Source: Nymphaea colorata (taxonomy: Eukaryota > Streptophyta > Magnoliopsida > Nymphaeales > Nymphaeaceae). From it: a stretch of 64,000 bases of DNA. Both the position numbers and the translations under genes were made by a program. Location: positions 1-64,000 of the forward strand of contig NC_045144.1 in assembly GCF_008831285.2 (NCBI RefSeq), in the 5' to 3' direction. Shown piece by piece: positions 12,857-24,757 of this stretch (within the stretch, counting starts at the first letter, position 1; each line of letters opens with the position of its first letter). Under the pieces are notes generated by a model, which saw nothing but the letters and a program-made list of their open reading frames with translations, was not told the DNA's origin and did not search any database.

Positions 12857-14060
12857 TTTTTTTTTTTTGATGAAAAGTTGCAAGGACAAGAGCCCCACAT
12901 TTATGTACATAATAAAAATTAAGAAGGTGAAGGATACAACTAAGAAACCTATAAATAAGGGTACATAGTGACCTTAAGGGTCTGTTGGCCAATGACACAA
13001 TATGTAACTGTTTCATGAATATGACCCAAAGATTGAGGCCGATTTATAGAATACCTTAAAAATAATTTCAAACAATTATATTTTCCAAACAAGAGCTAAG
13101 ATCTTTGGTAGAGGCCAAAGGTCTTCATTGGTGATATCATTACAACAAGCACAAAAAAGAAAATATCTCTTGTGCAATGGCTCTTGGAAAGGAACAAGTG
13201 AGAAAGAAGAATTCTAATGAGTACGGAACAATCGTCATCTCTATGCATGTCACCCTAATTAAGGACCTTCCAACATCAAGTTTTTGCAATGATAACTAGG
13301 TCTCCAATGTCATTCTTAATCAAAGATCAAATTTCATCAAGAAAAACAATTTTTGACAACACCATTTCAGTATCTCTATTAGATGCAATCTATTCCTATA
13401 CCTAAATCAAATGCTTGTTGATTAAAAAAATATCTATAAAATTAACAAGCTAGTTTTTGACACCTCTCTTTATCAAAATACCAAATATTTCTTTTAAAAT
13501 TATATAAGAAGATAGTACTACCATCATGAAATGCCTTATTTCTCCACTACCAAATTTTTCATTGAATGGAACTGAAATAGTATGCCATTTCCCTGCAACC
13601 ATGCCACCAAATAGTATCTTCTTTGGAGAAAGAAATTATATATATCTTCATTTTTTTACCAAACTTGAAACAAATAAATTTCCAATGTTTAATTGCATAG
13701 TCACACATGCTGAATAAGAGACAACATGCTTGGTCTGCATTCCCCCTCTTATAAACCAGACATTTGGAAGCAAGACTCGATCATAAACCATGGAACAGTC
13801 TAGAATATGCGATAACGCATCCTTGACAAGCTAGTTAAGAATGTCATGGATCATCTCTCTCGGTTTAATCTTTGCAATGAACATATTTTCTAGGTAAACA
13901 AACTAGGATGAAAGATCCGGGAAATCAGAGATGCCCTAAAATGAAGAAAATTATGGTGAGAAACATTACGCTCAAATGGATTTTCATTATGTATTGTATA
14001 TAAAATTGACATAGATATTTCTATTCAAGCACCCCAAACTCTTTCATATCATTGTTTTAC
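12857..14060 (-). mobile_element. LINE 3'-end relic in left arm (copy 2)
   Basis: Inverted counterpart of the relic at 15893-17117. It begins (in LINE sense) near 14060 and ends in a poly(A) tail read as T12 at 12857-12868. The 3' UTR motif is at 12880-12905. It carries the B-type 117-bp deletion near 13387. Confidence 0.68.
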
Positions 14061-14210
14061 CTTGCTACAGGCAACCTCCATTGCTTCACTCACACGCAAC
14101 TCACCATGGAGCCTGACATGCAAGTTCTTCACAAGCCTGTTCCAACAACACTCCACTACTTGTGGTTCTAGACGAAAGGAGATATCTTTAGCAATTGCCC
14201 ACATAGTCAT
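14061..14210 (-). other. Exon-like 50-codon open segment in left arm (unit 2)
   Basis: On the minus strand, ATG at 14210 opens 50 stop-free codons (start MTMWAIAKDISFRLEPQVVE, end EAMEVACSK) to 14061. The next bases are gtaaaac, a plausible 5' splice site. The residue pattern looks protein-like, but I do not recognise the family. The inverted counterpart in the right arm (about 15765-15890) is frameshifted with stops, so the left arm keeps the better version. Equivalents are at 27444-27593 and 40705-40854; the unit 1 version (about 829-975) is disrupted by one-base deletions. It may be a remnant exon of a gene that was there before duplication. Confidence 0.4.
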
Positions 14211-14500
14211 CTTTCAAATTCCATGGATTTTTTCATTTCGGGTTTTCTTAATTTAGTAAATCATCTTTTTGAGTTGATGGGTATGCAAATTCTTCCTATC
14301 GGAAAACATATTTATTTAGGAAGTGAGAGAATTCTCCTTCTCAAAGCTGTGCACCTCCTAGGAGAGGAGTATACCATCATCCTTCTGTACTCTAAAAAGA
14401 AGTTGAAGTACGAAGGCGACATCCCAATGATCCGAATGTAAGCCATGTATCATAACAAGCAATGGGTTGAGTGAAGTGCTACTTTATGCTGGGGGATGGG

Positions 14501-14620
14501 TTTTCTCTTTTACAAGAAATAAGAGAAGATGTCAGCATTCCAAAGATTTGAGCGATCAGTTTTCTCTTTTACAAGAAATAAGAAATAAGAGGAGAAGATG
14601 GCAGCATTCCAAAGATTTGA
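14501..14620. repeat. Two-fold ~60-bp tandem repeat in palindrome core, unit 2
   Basis: First repeat 14501-14559, second from 14560. Both contain ttttctcttttacaagaaat followed by agcattccaaagatttga. The second has an extra aagaaat insertion. It lies 3' of the DUF761 gene. Confidence 0.82.
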
Positions 14621-15014
14621 AAGCAAACCATGTACCATGCTGTTGCTCTTTGTTGGGCGGTGGATTTTTGGTTTACCAGAAATAAGAGGAGATGATGAGT
14701 GAAGGAAAATAAGAGAAGATGATGAAAATGAAGACATCACTAGAAACAAGCTCATCATTCGATTATTATATCACCGCTGCTAAGAAAAAAAGGACCCATT
14801 GTTTGATTATCACCTCTGCTCCTAAAACCATGACTCAATTATGCTATCATATCACCACTGATAGGGAAACCATGAGACACTCTCGTGTTATTATATCACA
14901 TAGCAGAAACCATTAGACACTCCGGACGCCCGTAACGGCCACCCTTTTCATTCCCACGTTAACACCCATAGTTCATAAACATGGAATTGACGCCCGCATT
15001 TTTGACATGCTCCA

Positions 15015-15569
15015 CTAACCCTGCATGTTCTGCCGGCGCTCCTGCGACCTCAGCTGCTCGAAGAATCGAGCTATAAATTCCTCGACTTTCTCGTCCACCG
15101 TGGCATCATGCTCCTCCTCGTCGTCCTCTGATGGAAGCAGCGAGATGGAGGGGCTGATTTTGTCACCGTCGGCAAGGTCGATATTGGAGAGATCGGAGGC
15201 GGACAGCTCCAATTGGGGATCGTTGATGATGACATGGTCGTCGGAGTCGTCCGCGTGAGGAGGGTTGCCGTATGCGAGGGAAGGGAAGCAGTAAGGGAGC
15301 TTCATCTTGGCGCCCGAGATGGTGCCGGCGTGGAATAAGGGGGAGCCGGAGCTGTTGCTGCAGGAAAACTCGTAGGCCTGCGGTCGGAAGCCTTGGAAGC
15401 GGTGGGGGAAGAAAATGCGCCGGAAGGATCTGCCAAGCTTCTTGCCTTTCTGCATCACCATGGCGAGCTTGCGCTTGGGCGTGAAGCCTTTCTTCACCAT
15501 CGAAATGGCTACGCGGAGGACGTTCTGCAGACGCTTGGCTCTAGTATCAGAGTTGATCTCCATTTTCAT
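15015..15569 (-). CDS. DUF761 domain (cotton-fibre-like) protein, copy 2
   Basis: Single-exon gene of 184 aa. The N-terminal third is very basic (Lys/Arg rich, residues 10-60). A YEFSCSNSS motif sits near residue 67. The acidic C-terminal part (EDDEEEHD) leads into VDEKVEEFIARFFEQLRSQ, the hallmark C-terminal DUF761 motif of plants. The family has no established biochemical activity, and members are small single-exon plant proteins, some linked to fibre or stress expression. The start chosen is the first ATG of the frame, with GGAGGAGGAG just upstream. The gene sits in the core of an inverted repeat and ends about 730 bp before the left arm. GC content of the gene is far higher than its surroundings. 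Family assignment is from motif recognition; function is unknown. Confidence 0.87.
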   Translation of the reverse strand: MKMEINSDTRAKRLQNVLRVAISMVKKGFTPKRKLAMVMQKGKKLGRSFRRIFFPHRFQGFRPQAYEFSCSNSSGSPLFHAGTISGAKMKLPYCFPSLAYGNPPHADDSDDHVIINDPQLELSASDLSNIDLADGDKISPSISLLPSEDDEEEHDATVDEKVEEFIARFFEQLRSQERRQNMQG

Positions 15570-15892
15570 CTCCTCCTCCTTATTCTCTGGTAGAGTCTCC
15601 CCCTGCGAGGTGTGCGCTCTGAGAAGGGGAGTTCTCCACTTCCTGAATATATATATCGCATACCCATCAACTCAAAAAGATGATTTATGAAATTGAGAAA
15701 ACCCGAAATGAAAAAGTCGATCGAATTTGAAAGGTGGGTAGTTACTAAAAATGCCTCCTTCGTCTACAACCAAAAGTAGTAGGGAGTTGTTGGAACGGGC
15801 TGGTTAAGAACTTGCATGTCAGTCAGCCTCCGTGGTGAGTTGCGTCTGAATGAAGCAATGGAGCTTGCTGATAGCAAGGTAAAACAATGGTA

Positions 15893-17117
15893 TGAAAGAA
15901 TTTGGTGTCTTTGATTAGAAATATCTATGTCCATTTTATATATGATACATAACAAAAATCAGGTTGAGCATAATGTTTTTCACCATAATGTTCCTCTGTT
16001 TGGGGCATCTTTTACTGCCCGGATGTTTCTTTGGGGTTGGTTTACCCAGAAAATACGCACATTGCAAAGATTAAACCTGGAGAGGACATCCATGACATTC
16101 TTAGCTAGCTTGTCATGGCTGTGTTATCACAGATTCTACAATGTCAGACGGTTTATGATCGAGTCTGGTTTCCAAATGTCTTGTTTGTGAGAGGGAGAAT
16201 GAAGACCATGCTCTACTATTTAGCAAGTGTGGCTATGCAATCAAAATTTGGAAATTTATTTGTTTCATGTTTTGTAAAAAAAAAAGATTATATATAGTTT
16301 CTTTCTTTAAAGAAGATATTATTTGGTGGGATGGTTGCAGGTTCGTTTAGAAATGGATGCCTAAATTTTGAGTTCTAACATCTAACCTTCAATCTCATTT
16401 AATGGAAAATTTGGTAGTGGAGAAATAGTCATTTCATGATGGCAGTACTATCTTCTTATATAATTTTAAAAGAGATATTTCGTATTGTAGTAAAGAGAGG
16501 TGTCAAAAAAATATCTTGCTAATTTGATAGATGTTTTTGAATCTACAAGCATTCAGTTTATATATAGGGTAAGAGTAGATCCATGAACATGAAGTTATAC
16601 TGTTTAATTTGTATTGCCTCCTTTTTGAAGATTCTTTTGTACATGCATGAGTTGTTATTACGCATTTTACATTCTGTGAACAGATAGCATCTAATAGAGA
16701 TGCTGAAATGGTGTTGCCTGAAATTGTTTCTTAATGGAATTTTACCTTTTACTCCGAATGACATTGGGGACCTAGTTATCACAGCTATAAATTGATGTTC
16801 GGAGGTTTTTAATTAGGGTGACATGCATAGAGATTTACAAGTGTTTCACACTCATTAAAATTCTTCTTTCTCACTTGTTCCTTTCCAAGAGCCAATCTAA
16901 TAAAGAGACTTTTTTCTTTTTTGAGCTTGTTGTGATGATGTTACTACTGTAGACCTGAAGCCTCTACTGGGGATCTTAAGGTCTCTCTCTAGCCTTATCT
17001 ACAGGTTACTTAGCTGTTGACCGGGTTGTTATTTCCTTCCCCTTCTTAATTTTTATTATACTAATAAATGTGGGGGCTCTTGCCCTTCCAGTCTTTCATT
17101 GGGAAAAAAAAAAAAAA
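15893..17117 (+). mobile_element. LINE 3'-end relic in right arm (copy 2)
   Basis: Near-identical to 2640-3864: zf-RVT-like coding region near 16177-16280, 3' UTR near 17000-17100 and an A-tract at 17103-17117. Confidence 0.7.
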
Positions 17118-17739
17118 GACTTGTCAAAGGTTTCTCATGTACTCACCAATGGCGATCCTGCCAGCATATACTGAATTTGGTAGATGGCCTACGGCCGATT
17201 TGTCATCAAATAAGAGAAGGGTTAGCAGGTTTAACTTGCAAACATGAGCTTCACTTGGATCATAACCAGATTTGCTTATAGAATGTGGAAGTTGCATGGC
17301 CACTAATTTGGAGTTACTGGTCACTGAAAGAGACGTTCGCGCTATTTTTTCTATCCATACCAAAAATTGTCATTGTATCCTTCATTATTCTGGGCGTCTG
17401 CTCATCTTCTCAGCTTCTTCCCTGTCTCCGATTCTCTTCATTTCTCTCTGGTGATGACGACAACCACAGTGAAGTAATGGCATTCAATTCTTCTGCTATC
17501 ATGTGATTTTCCATTAACCTTGGCGGTTTTCTTCTGCAGATCAAGGAGTCCTCTGCATTTTGTTACCTAACGCTGACTTTCTTTCTCTCTGTACATGGCC
17601 TATAGCACAACCTCCAAATTTTTACAGACATTCGTTTGATGAACAGGACTGACATCACTGAAGAATAAGTGTTTTCTTCAATGTAAAAGAATCTTCAGTT
17701 TAGATTTCTAAATTTCTCAACCAAGACAAAAAATAAATT

Positions 17740-18025
17740 ATGCCTAGGCCTTCAGCAGGCCCCATTTTTAAAAGGCTGCAGTACCTAAAAGGGCCACCCA
17801 GGCTGAGCACCAAAGGAACTGATAAAGGTTTCCTCTATGACTTTTCTTCTTCTTCTTCTACTTGTCCTTTTCTTTTTTCTTTTTCTATCCCTTCTTTTTC
17901 TCTCCCTTCTTCCTTCCATAGTCATCTGTGTCATAATCATCGTCTTCTTCCTCTTACTCTTTCTTTCTTTGTTTTACCATTCATGTACTTATGCTATGTT
18001 TTCGTTACTGTTATGCACCTTTTTG

Positions 18026-18067
<42 letters not shown>

Positions 18068-18717
18068 TGATATATATATTCTGCTTGTACAATTTACTGT
18101 TAATATACATGTCAACTCGTATCTTTTGACACTTATACTATTAGTTAGTGTGCTTCAGATACTATCTCAATATTGTATAACGCTTTTCTTTAACAGTACT
18201 TGTTCATATTTCTGTTGGCCTGTCTAGTGCTTCTTGCTACAGACATAATAACAAAGACGAGTCATCATGACCCTCGAGAGAAAACATTGGTAGGTTCTAG
18301 AAAGGAGCAATACTGCAGGGGTTAAAAAATATGCAACCTTAAAAGATGCTCCCGTGGTTGGTTAAAACTTAAAGGAATTCGAGCAAAATTTATATGTCTG
18401 GACTCTGGACTGCCTTGAATGAATTCGCCTGATTAGATTTGAGTGACAGATTTTTTCTGTCACAGAGGAAGGTGAACACTACAAATGAAGACAGCCAAAG
18501 CTTCATGTTAGCTGCACCTGGTAGGCAGCAGAACTTATTATCATGACAAATGATTCCTCTACATAATGGCCATGGTCTCTGATTCTGGTTTTTTGCAGAG
18601 TATACGGATTTTGTTATTCAAGGAAACTGTCGCCCAGGCAAATACTGTCTGCCTCTTCCCAAGATTATATTTGAATATGCTGGATCACTTGATAGCCTTC
18701 CTGAAGGGGAAAACTAA
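17740..18717 (+). CDS. Candidate four-exon small gene, unit 2 (102 codons, unknown family)
   Basis: Predicted exons are 17740-17827, 18243-18289, 18466-18520 and 18599-18717. Introns begin GT and end AG, with good acceptors (ttgctacag, tctgtcacag, ttttttgcag), and phases are 1, 0, 1. Joined, they read 102 stop-free codons. Exons 2 to 4 look protein-like: TSHHDPREKTL, then NEDSQSFMLAAP, then DFVIQGNCRPGKYCLPLP with two cysteines, ending SLPEGEN. I recognise no family. Exon 1 (MPRPSAGPIFKRL) is the weakest part: it fits in phase, but its start may be wrong and more 5' exons may exist. It could also be the 3' fragment of a larger duplicated gene. The first intron holds the (TA)n tract. No other gene lies in the spacer. 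Confidence 0.45.
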
Positions 18718-20115
18718 CTAAAATATTATAAACAAAAGTTATATTATATCACTGGATTGAATGAATGTCTGTAGAATTTGGAGATGCTAGACTTTTCATT
18801 TTAGGTCCCACAGTGATAGTTTTCAACTGCAACTCTTTTTATCAGGGTGTGCTTCACATTAAACTTCGTAGGTTTCCAATCAAATGGATCTTCTTTCAGA
18901 GTATAACCTTTGTTGCTTGATGACTTTGTGATGGCATTCATGATTCATGGCAGTTGTTTTTCTTCGTTGGTTCTACTGCACTTATTCACCAGCTACTGCA
19001 ACTTTTATGATGTCATGAAATTTTCACTTTTTGTGGTAGTTCTTTTCTTTTTCTTCCTGTCCATTTTTTATCCTTGTTGCGACATTCTTTCCTTTTTCTT
19101 CCTGTCCATTTTTTTATCCTTCTTGCGGCATTCTTTCCTTTTTCTTCCTGTCCATTTTTTTATCCTTCTTGCGACTTTATCACTTACCTAATGGATGAAT
19201 GAGAAGTTCAGACCCACAGTTTTGAGGGAGGAAAACTAAAACCCACAATAGTGTATGCAACAAATTAGCGAAAGAGAAAATGCTGAAATATATCACCTCT
19301 GTTTGCAATAATTTCCACACCTGAAAGAACTTCAAATGAGAGAGACATGAAAGTTATAGGCCAATTGTTTGGTAGCTGGAAATTTCTGTCAAACGTTGTG
19401 GATTGAAAGGGATACGTCAATGCCATTAATGGCAGACTAGGGAACGAGATTACCTCTGGACTGGATAAATAATGCCGGTCAATTCTTTAAGACTATGGTT
19501 TCTGATACAGGTCCAATGTGAATTTGTATACAGGGAGAGGGAGATACTCAAATAAGCATCGTTCAAATCTGCTATGCGTGTGGAACTCGGGTACAAGTGT
19601 TGCTTTGATACCAATTTGTAAAAGTATTTAGGAAAAGGGGTTGGCGACATTAAACTTGCAACTTTAAAATTGCACCACTTCCTTGTCAAAATGTGAAGGA
19701 AATTGAGCCTATAGTCTATTTCCAGCCTCACTTTTTCTTAAAGTATTTGGAAAAGGGTGTCTGAAATCCTGTTTTCTGCAAAATCTTAAATATTATTTTA
19801 CTTTCACCCTGAAAGCAAGATTAGTAATGGATCCAGAAGTACAATTTTTGAAGCTTGGAAAAGGGGCTCACAACAGACCTGTTTCCCTTTACAAACTTGA
19901 AAATTTATGTACCTTTAGTGCCTCTTTAATTGTGGAAGTTTTGAAAAGTGAGGACTCCATAAGGCTTGTGTAAGGGTCTTTGATGTTTGTTTGCTGTTTC
20001 TGTGTTCAATCATCAATGAAAGGGAGGGGACCCCGAGTCCTCAGCAGGTTCCCATTGGAAAGGTTAGGATTTCAATTTAAACCTGTCTTAAGACGAGCTG
20101 GACACAGATTAGGAA

Positions 20116-20290
20116 CAGTGGCGGAGTCAAGTGTGGTCAATTCCCCCACGAGCACCACACAAATAATATTGTTTATATATGCTGACTCCATATCTTTTTC
20201 CTTATTTATATTCAAGTGCTCTTTCAGGCTTCAAGTTTTAATCTAAAACTACCACTGACCCTGAGGAAAATGCTTCTAGCTCCACCACTG
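20116..20290. mobile_element. MITE-like element, 175 bp (unit 2)
   Basis: Same element as at 6860-7034, with the same imperfect terminal inverted repeats. Confidence 0.55.
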
Positions 20291-23200
20291 ATTTGGACCC
20301 GAATCTTGAACGACATATACACTTAAACTGCAGGATCATCTTCTGTGCAGGATTGCTCAAGTTTAGCAGAAACAAGCTGGAGTCAAGCTTGAGTCTTGTT
20401 TGGCTCAGGTGTGTGGGCTCAAGCCGCAGAACTTGACGGCAGCATGAGTTCCAGTTGTGCATGATAGGCATGAAGCCGGTTCGGAGCCACCTTAACTCAG
20501 CTTGAACTCGGCACGTGGGCAGACCTGGTCAAAAGAGTGCAAGTATTTCCCACTGCCTCACTGTGATTTCGTAAGAAACAGAAAAGATTGTGTATGCTTG
20601 TGGTCGGAGCTCAGACCCTTTTCGCCGTGAAAATACAATTAATTCCTGGTTTGATGGAAACCATAGATGTAGAATAGTAGTTTGATCTCACTCTGCTGTT
20701 TAACAGCTATTGTTTCACCGTGGAACTAATGCATTTTTTATTTATACATTTGAATCATTATGCAATAAATAAATGAGTCGTTCATTGGACTTGTAGTAAG
20801 TCATGGCTGAATTGTTTGAGCATTGAAATTATTGCGATTTTCCCTTCAATCGGAATTTATTGAATTGCATCAAAGTGGTAACAGAACAAAGTTGAGGGAG
20901 AGAGATTTGCCTGACTCTTATATACGAACTATTCAATTAGCAATTGATTCCATTAAATCTGAACTGCATGAGTGAACAAGAATGTAGCATAGGGATCGCA
21001 AACAAGCAATGACATATTCCCATAGGAAATTGAATATTTAATTTGCATCAAAGTATATCAGAGCCAGATTAAGCAATGTAGCTTTGCCCCGACTCACATA
21101 TATTCAAGATCGATTTTGCCAAATTTGACTTTCATGAGATATTAGGAATTTAACCCGGCCCCCCTGTGACGAATGACAAAAGTGGCAGATTTTTTTTTTT
21201 TTTTTTTTTTGTGTGCGTCTCAAATCAAGTTAGAACTTGATTTGCATCATTTATGTTACCAACCACTGCTGAGAATGGAGTTGTCAAGTGACCATTCCAT
21301 TTGAGTACCAACTAGCAGAGTATCCTTAATTTGGCAATGCCCAAGACCACAAGATAGCATCTGCACTGGAGTTAATTTCCATGGGAAAATTTTTCCTACC
21401 GTGATATGAACCTCCTATCATTGGGGAAACTCATTTTGAAATGCCTTTGAGGCATAGAACCAGCAGAAGCTTTGTATGTTTCAGTTGGAAGAACGGAAAC
21501 TATTTACATATTTCAAAAGCAGAAGTATTTACTGCTGCATTCTTTTCCTGCCAACGGTTCCTGTGCCTTCTGGTGGTCACCATCTCGTCATACCTCGGGA
21601 AATATTTTCAGACTGTTGGCAGACACTATATGCAGGCCGATTGTGCAGATCTCTCTCTTGATTTCGTATATACGTCCATTCACTGAAGATCAGCAAGAAC
21701 CAACTTTAACTTGGAATTTTTCTGTGATTAAACAAGCGTATTAGACAACAGTTAAAACCTTCAAATCTGAATGCCATTAGACATGGCCATTAAGCTTAAG
21801 GTAAGTGATATATCCAGCTGAACTGTTGAACCTTTCTGCGTGTTTCTCTGAATATACACTGAAAGAGAGAGAGACCCAAAATAGAAAAAGCAGTAAGACT
21901 TCACACAAGTGAATTAAAAAAAAAAAAAGCACTTGATAAAACCATAAAGGCATGGAATAAACTTAGAGAAGTGGGGTTCATGGAAAAGAAAGAAAAGAAA
22001 AAAATCAAGCCGGGATAGCATGGAAATCGTGAAGCAATCAAATGTGGGAACGAGAAATATCACCAAAACATGCGGCTATGAATTTAACCCACAAGAAAGG
22101 AGGGAGGAAATGGGTGGGATCAGAAGAAGCTACAATTTACAGCATGTTTGAAATTTTGTATAATTCAAAGTATGGAAGGGTTTGCAAAACATTCACACCT
22201 ATGATCAATCCCCTTTAGTTATACTTTTTGTAAACATACTTTGTATTTTTCTTAATATGAACTATATTTGACATAAAAACAATCAAATAAACGTCTCAAA
22301 TACGGGTTCTATGATTTGATAAAAGAATGTTATTTATATTTGTTATTGCCTTTTTCATTAAGTTACATTCTTACCTTTTAATGCGACATAATAGATTTGA
22401 ATAAAAGTGAAAATAATAAAATATAATATACTAGAGAATGTTATTGATAAAAGAATTGCAGTCGACATATTTGTTTTTTTATATTCATGACATTTAGTTT
22501 AGACTCTCATTTGCTAGTTTTCATGAAACTGTAGCAAAGAGAGAGAGAGAGAGGCTCCAGACAAGAAATTTTACTAAGAAAAATTTATATGAATGCGGTC
22601 TAGACCCAAGATCCAAGATCCCACTTAGCCTGGCGAGCGCATTATTTGTTTGGGGAATTTTATTTTCAGAGTCATTTGCTGCACGTAGAAAACAACCGTT
22701 GCCAAAGGGTTGGATGCTGTATGGATTCAAGTAAACCGGATACCCTATCATGCTTCAAAAAATAGGTTGCAGAAAAAATGTTACATTTTTTTAAGAAATC
22801 CAAATTTAAAACTGACATCTAATCTGGTGCAAGTCGGGATTCAGTTTTGAATATATATCTGATTAGATTTTGATTCAGATTCAGTTTTAAGTAAATATAG
22901 TATATCTAATATCCATACATTTTGCAGTCCGTTAATATATCATAATATGGTCGGAATTCAGTTGTATATTTAAAATCGGATTCAGATTCAGATGTGAAGT
23001 TAAACGTCAGATGCAAACTAATGTTAGGATTATAAATTTAAAAATCAGATTTAAATGTGGTATAAATATTTTCAAGTATGGAGATTACAATAGATAAATT
23101 ATATATGGTAAAGTGTACATCGGATTTGGATGCTATTTTTCCGATATCTTAACAATATATGAACAGTGCTCCTAGAACTTATAAAAAACATGAATGGTTT

Positions 23201-24413
23201 ATTCCTGATTTTTTTGCTACTTTTTCACCTTTTTCACTACTATTAGTGAGAAGTATGCCCATTAAGTGGCGATTCACTAAGAGGTCGAATCTGCCCCCGT
23301 TTCCCTTGCTCCCGAAGGTTTAGGACTACTTTAGAATTTAGGTGGAGATCAATACATCTGTCAAATAAAGAACCAAACATATATACTATTTGCAGTTAAG
23401 ATGAGTAACACCTATTGAAATCTAATTGATTATTGGACTTTCACAAAGCCACCAGCTCGACCAGCTATGCTATGCCTCTCAAGGTTATTAAGCTGATTTA
23501 AGTATGCCCGTGGAGGCAATTAAGCCTGTTCAAGTGAAGTGGGGTGGATGTTTGTAGCGTAATTTTGCCTTTTTCCGAATAACTCACTATTATCATATTC
23601 TGATTTGGAGCAAAACATTTTGTTCTTTTTCTTTTAGTTCAATATCTAATTTACTAATGAGCAATTTAGGGATGTCAGTATATACCATTTGGATAAAATA
23701 TATGGGTGAACTGTATAAAAAAAAAAATCAGACATGGAAAAGGTTTTAATATCTGATTAAGAAATAAGATCTGATTCATATTTAAGAAACAACATCTGAT
23801 TCAATTCAGATATTTGAACTGATTTAACTATAAATAAATATCATATAGCCAATGCCAAGTCAGTTATATTTGGTTTAAAATTCAGATTTGGATTCAGAAG
23901 TAATTTCAAATATTGGATTGACCAGACCGGATTCGGATTGTGAAAACAGTTTTCAGAATGGATATACTCTGGGTCGAACTCAGACTCGTGAGTAGTGAAT
24001 ATGTATCAGATCACTAAGGTAAGTAAGAAAAACCAGGCCTTTTAATTTTATGTTAAAAAATATTATAAACAAAATATGTGTATCCTAAAATATTCTTAAG
24101 AAATAATTCAATGTCAACATATTTTAATTCAAGTTATAGTTGTAACAAAATTTATTTTTTGGCTATCAGAATTTTCAAATTTGGAAGAGCCGATCGTTTT
24201 TTTTTTTAAACTATAAAAGCCATTGTTAAAGTTAAAAAATGACTAACATTAAGCATGTTCCTGACCAAGTTACCTCTAAGTTCATATCCATAAAGACAAG
24301 ATTGCATAAAATTCTCCGACCACCTTGAGCTCTATCCAAATTGCTTCAGGAGATGGGCGATATGTTGTGAGAGGCTGGAAGATTTTTTCATCCAAACCCG
24401 GATGAAAAAATCC

Positions 24414-24448
<35 letters not shown>

Positions 24449-24710
24449 CCAATCTGATAATGGGTTCGCTCCTTATCATATTGGAAATTGATTAAGCCGC
24501 CTTGGAGAACTAGTTCCTTATCTATTGGAAAACCTTTACTTCCAATATGCATGTGTTTGTGTGTGTAAATGCTACTATGTGCAAGATAGTTGCTAAAATA
24601 ATCACAAATACTCAGTGAAGCTAACTGTGGCTAAAAACTAATTTAGTGACTATTTTTTAGTCATAAATTTTATAATTTTAGTCATCAGACAACATTTAGC
24701 ACATAGCAAC

Positions 24711-24712
<2 letters not shown>

Positions 24713-24754
<42 letters not shown>
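24713..24754. repeat. (TA)n microsatellite, 42 bp
   Basis: Unit 2 equivalent of 11452-11497. Confidence 0.95.

Positions 24755-24757
<3 letters not shown>

Larger units (their letters stand above)
1..13342. repeat. Array unit 1 (subtype A junction segment)
   Basis: First unit, phased from the window start. It holds the last 1.05 kb of a left palindrome arm, the core with a frameshifted DUF761 gene, the right arm, the 8.6-kb spacer and the start of the next left arm. Its 830-1960 segment has many single-base deletions relative to the other units. It carries the A variants (the 117-bp segment near 70-170, and gcaacagtctagaatctgcg near 560). Confidence 0.9.
12666..17325. repeat. Palindromic block 2, complete
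   Basis: Left arm 12666-14286, core 14287-15657, right arm 15658-17325. The arms are inverted copies. Identity by eye is roughly four bases in five, and near perfect over the innermost 30 bp. Homology runs through an inverted LINE 3' end and its A-tract (17103-17117 against the T-tract 12857-12868). It continues for about 200 bp of flank beyond the A-tract on both sides. Shared flank argues for inverted duplication of one segment rather than two independent LINE insertions. The core holds the intact 184-aa DUF761 gene. Confidence 0.9.

Noticed and set aside
17124-17363. 79-codon minus-strand open frame in the right-arm flank
   Set aside because: The counterpart in the left arm aligns at DNA level but keeps different residues and frames. 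I recognise no domain, so it is treated as part of the duplicated flank.
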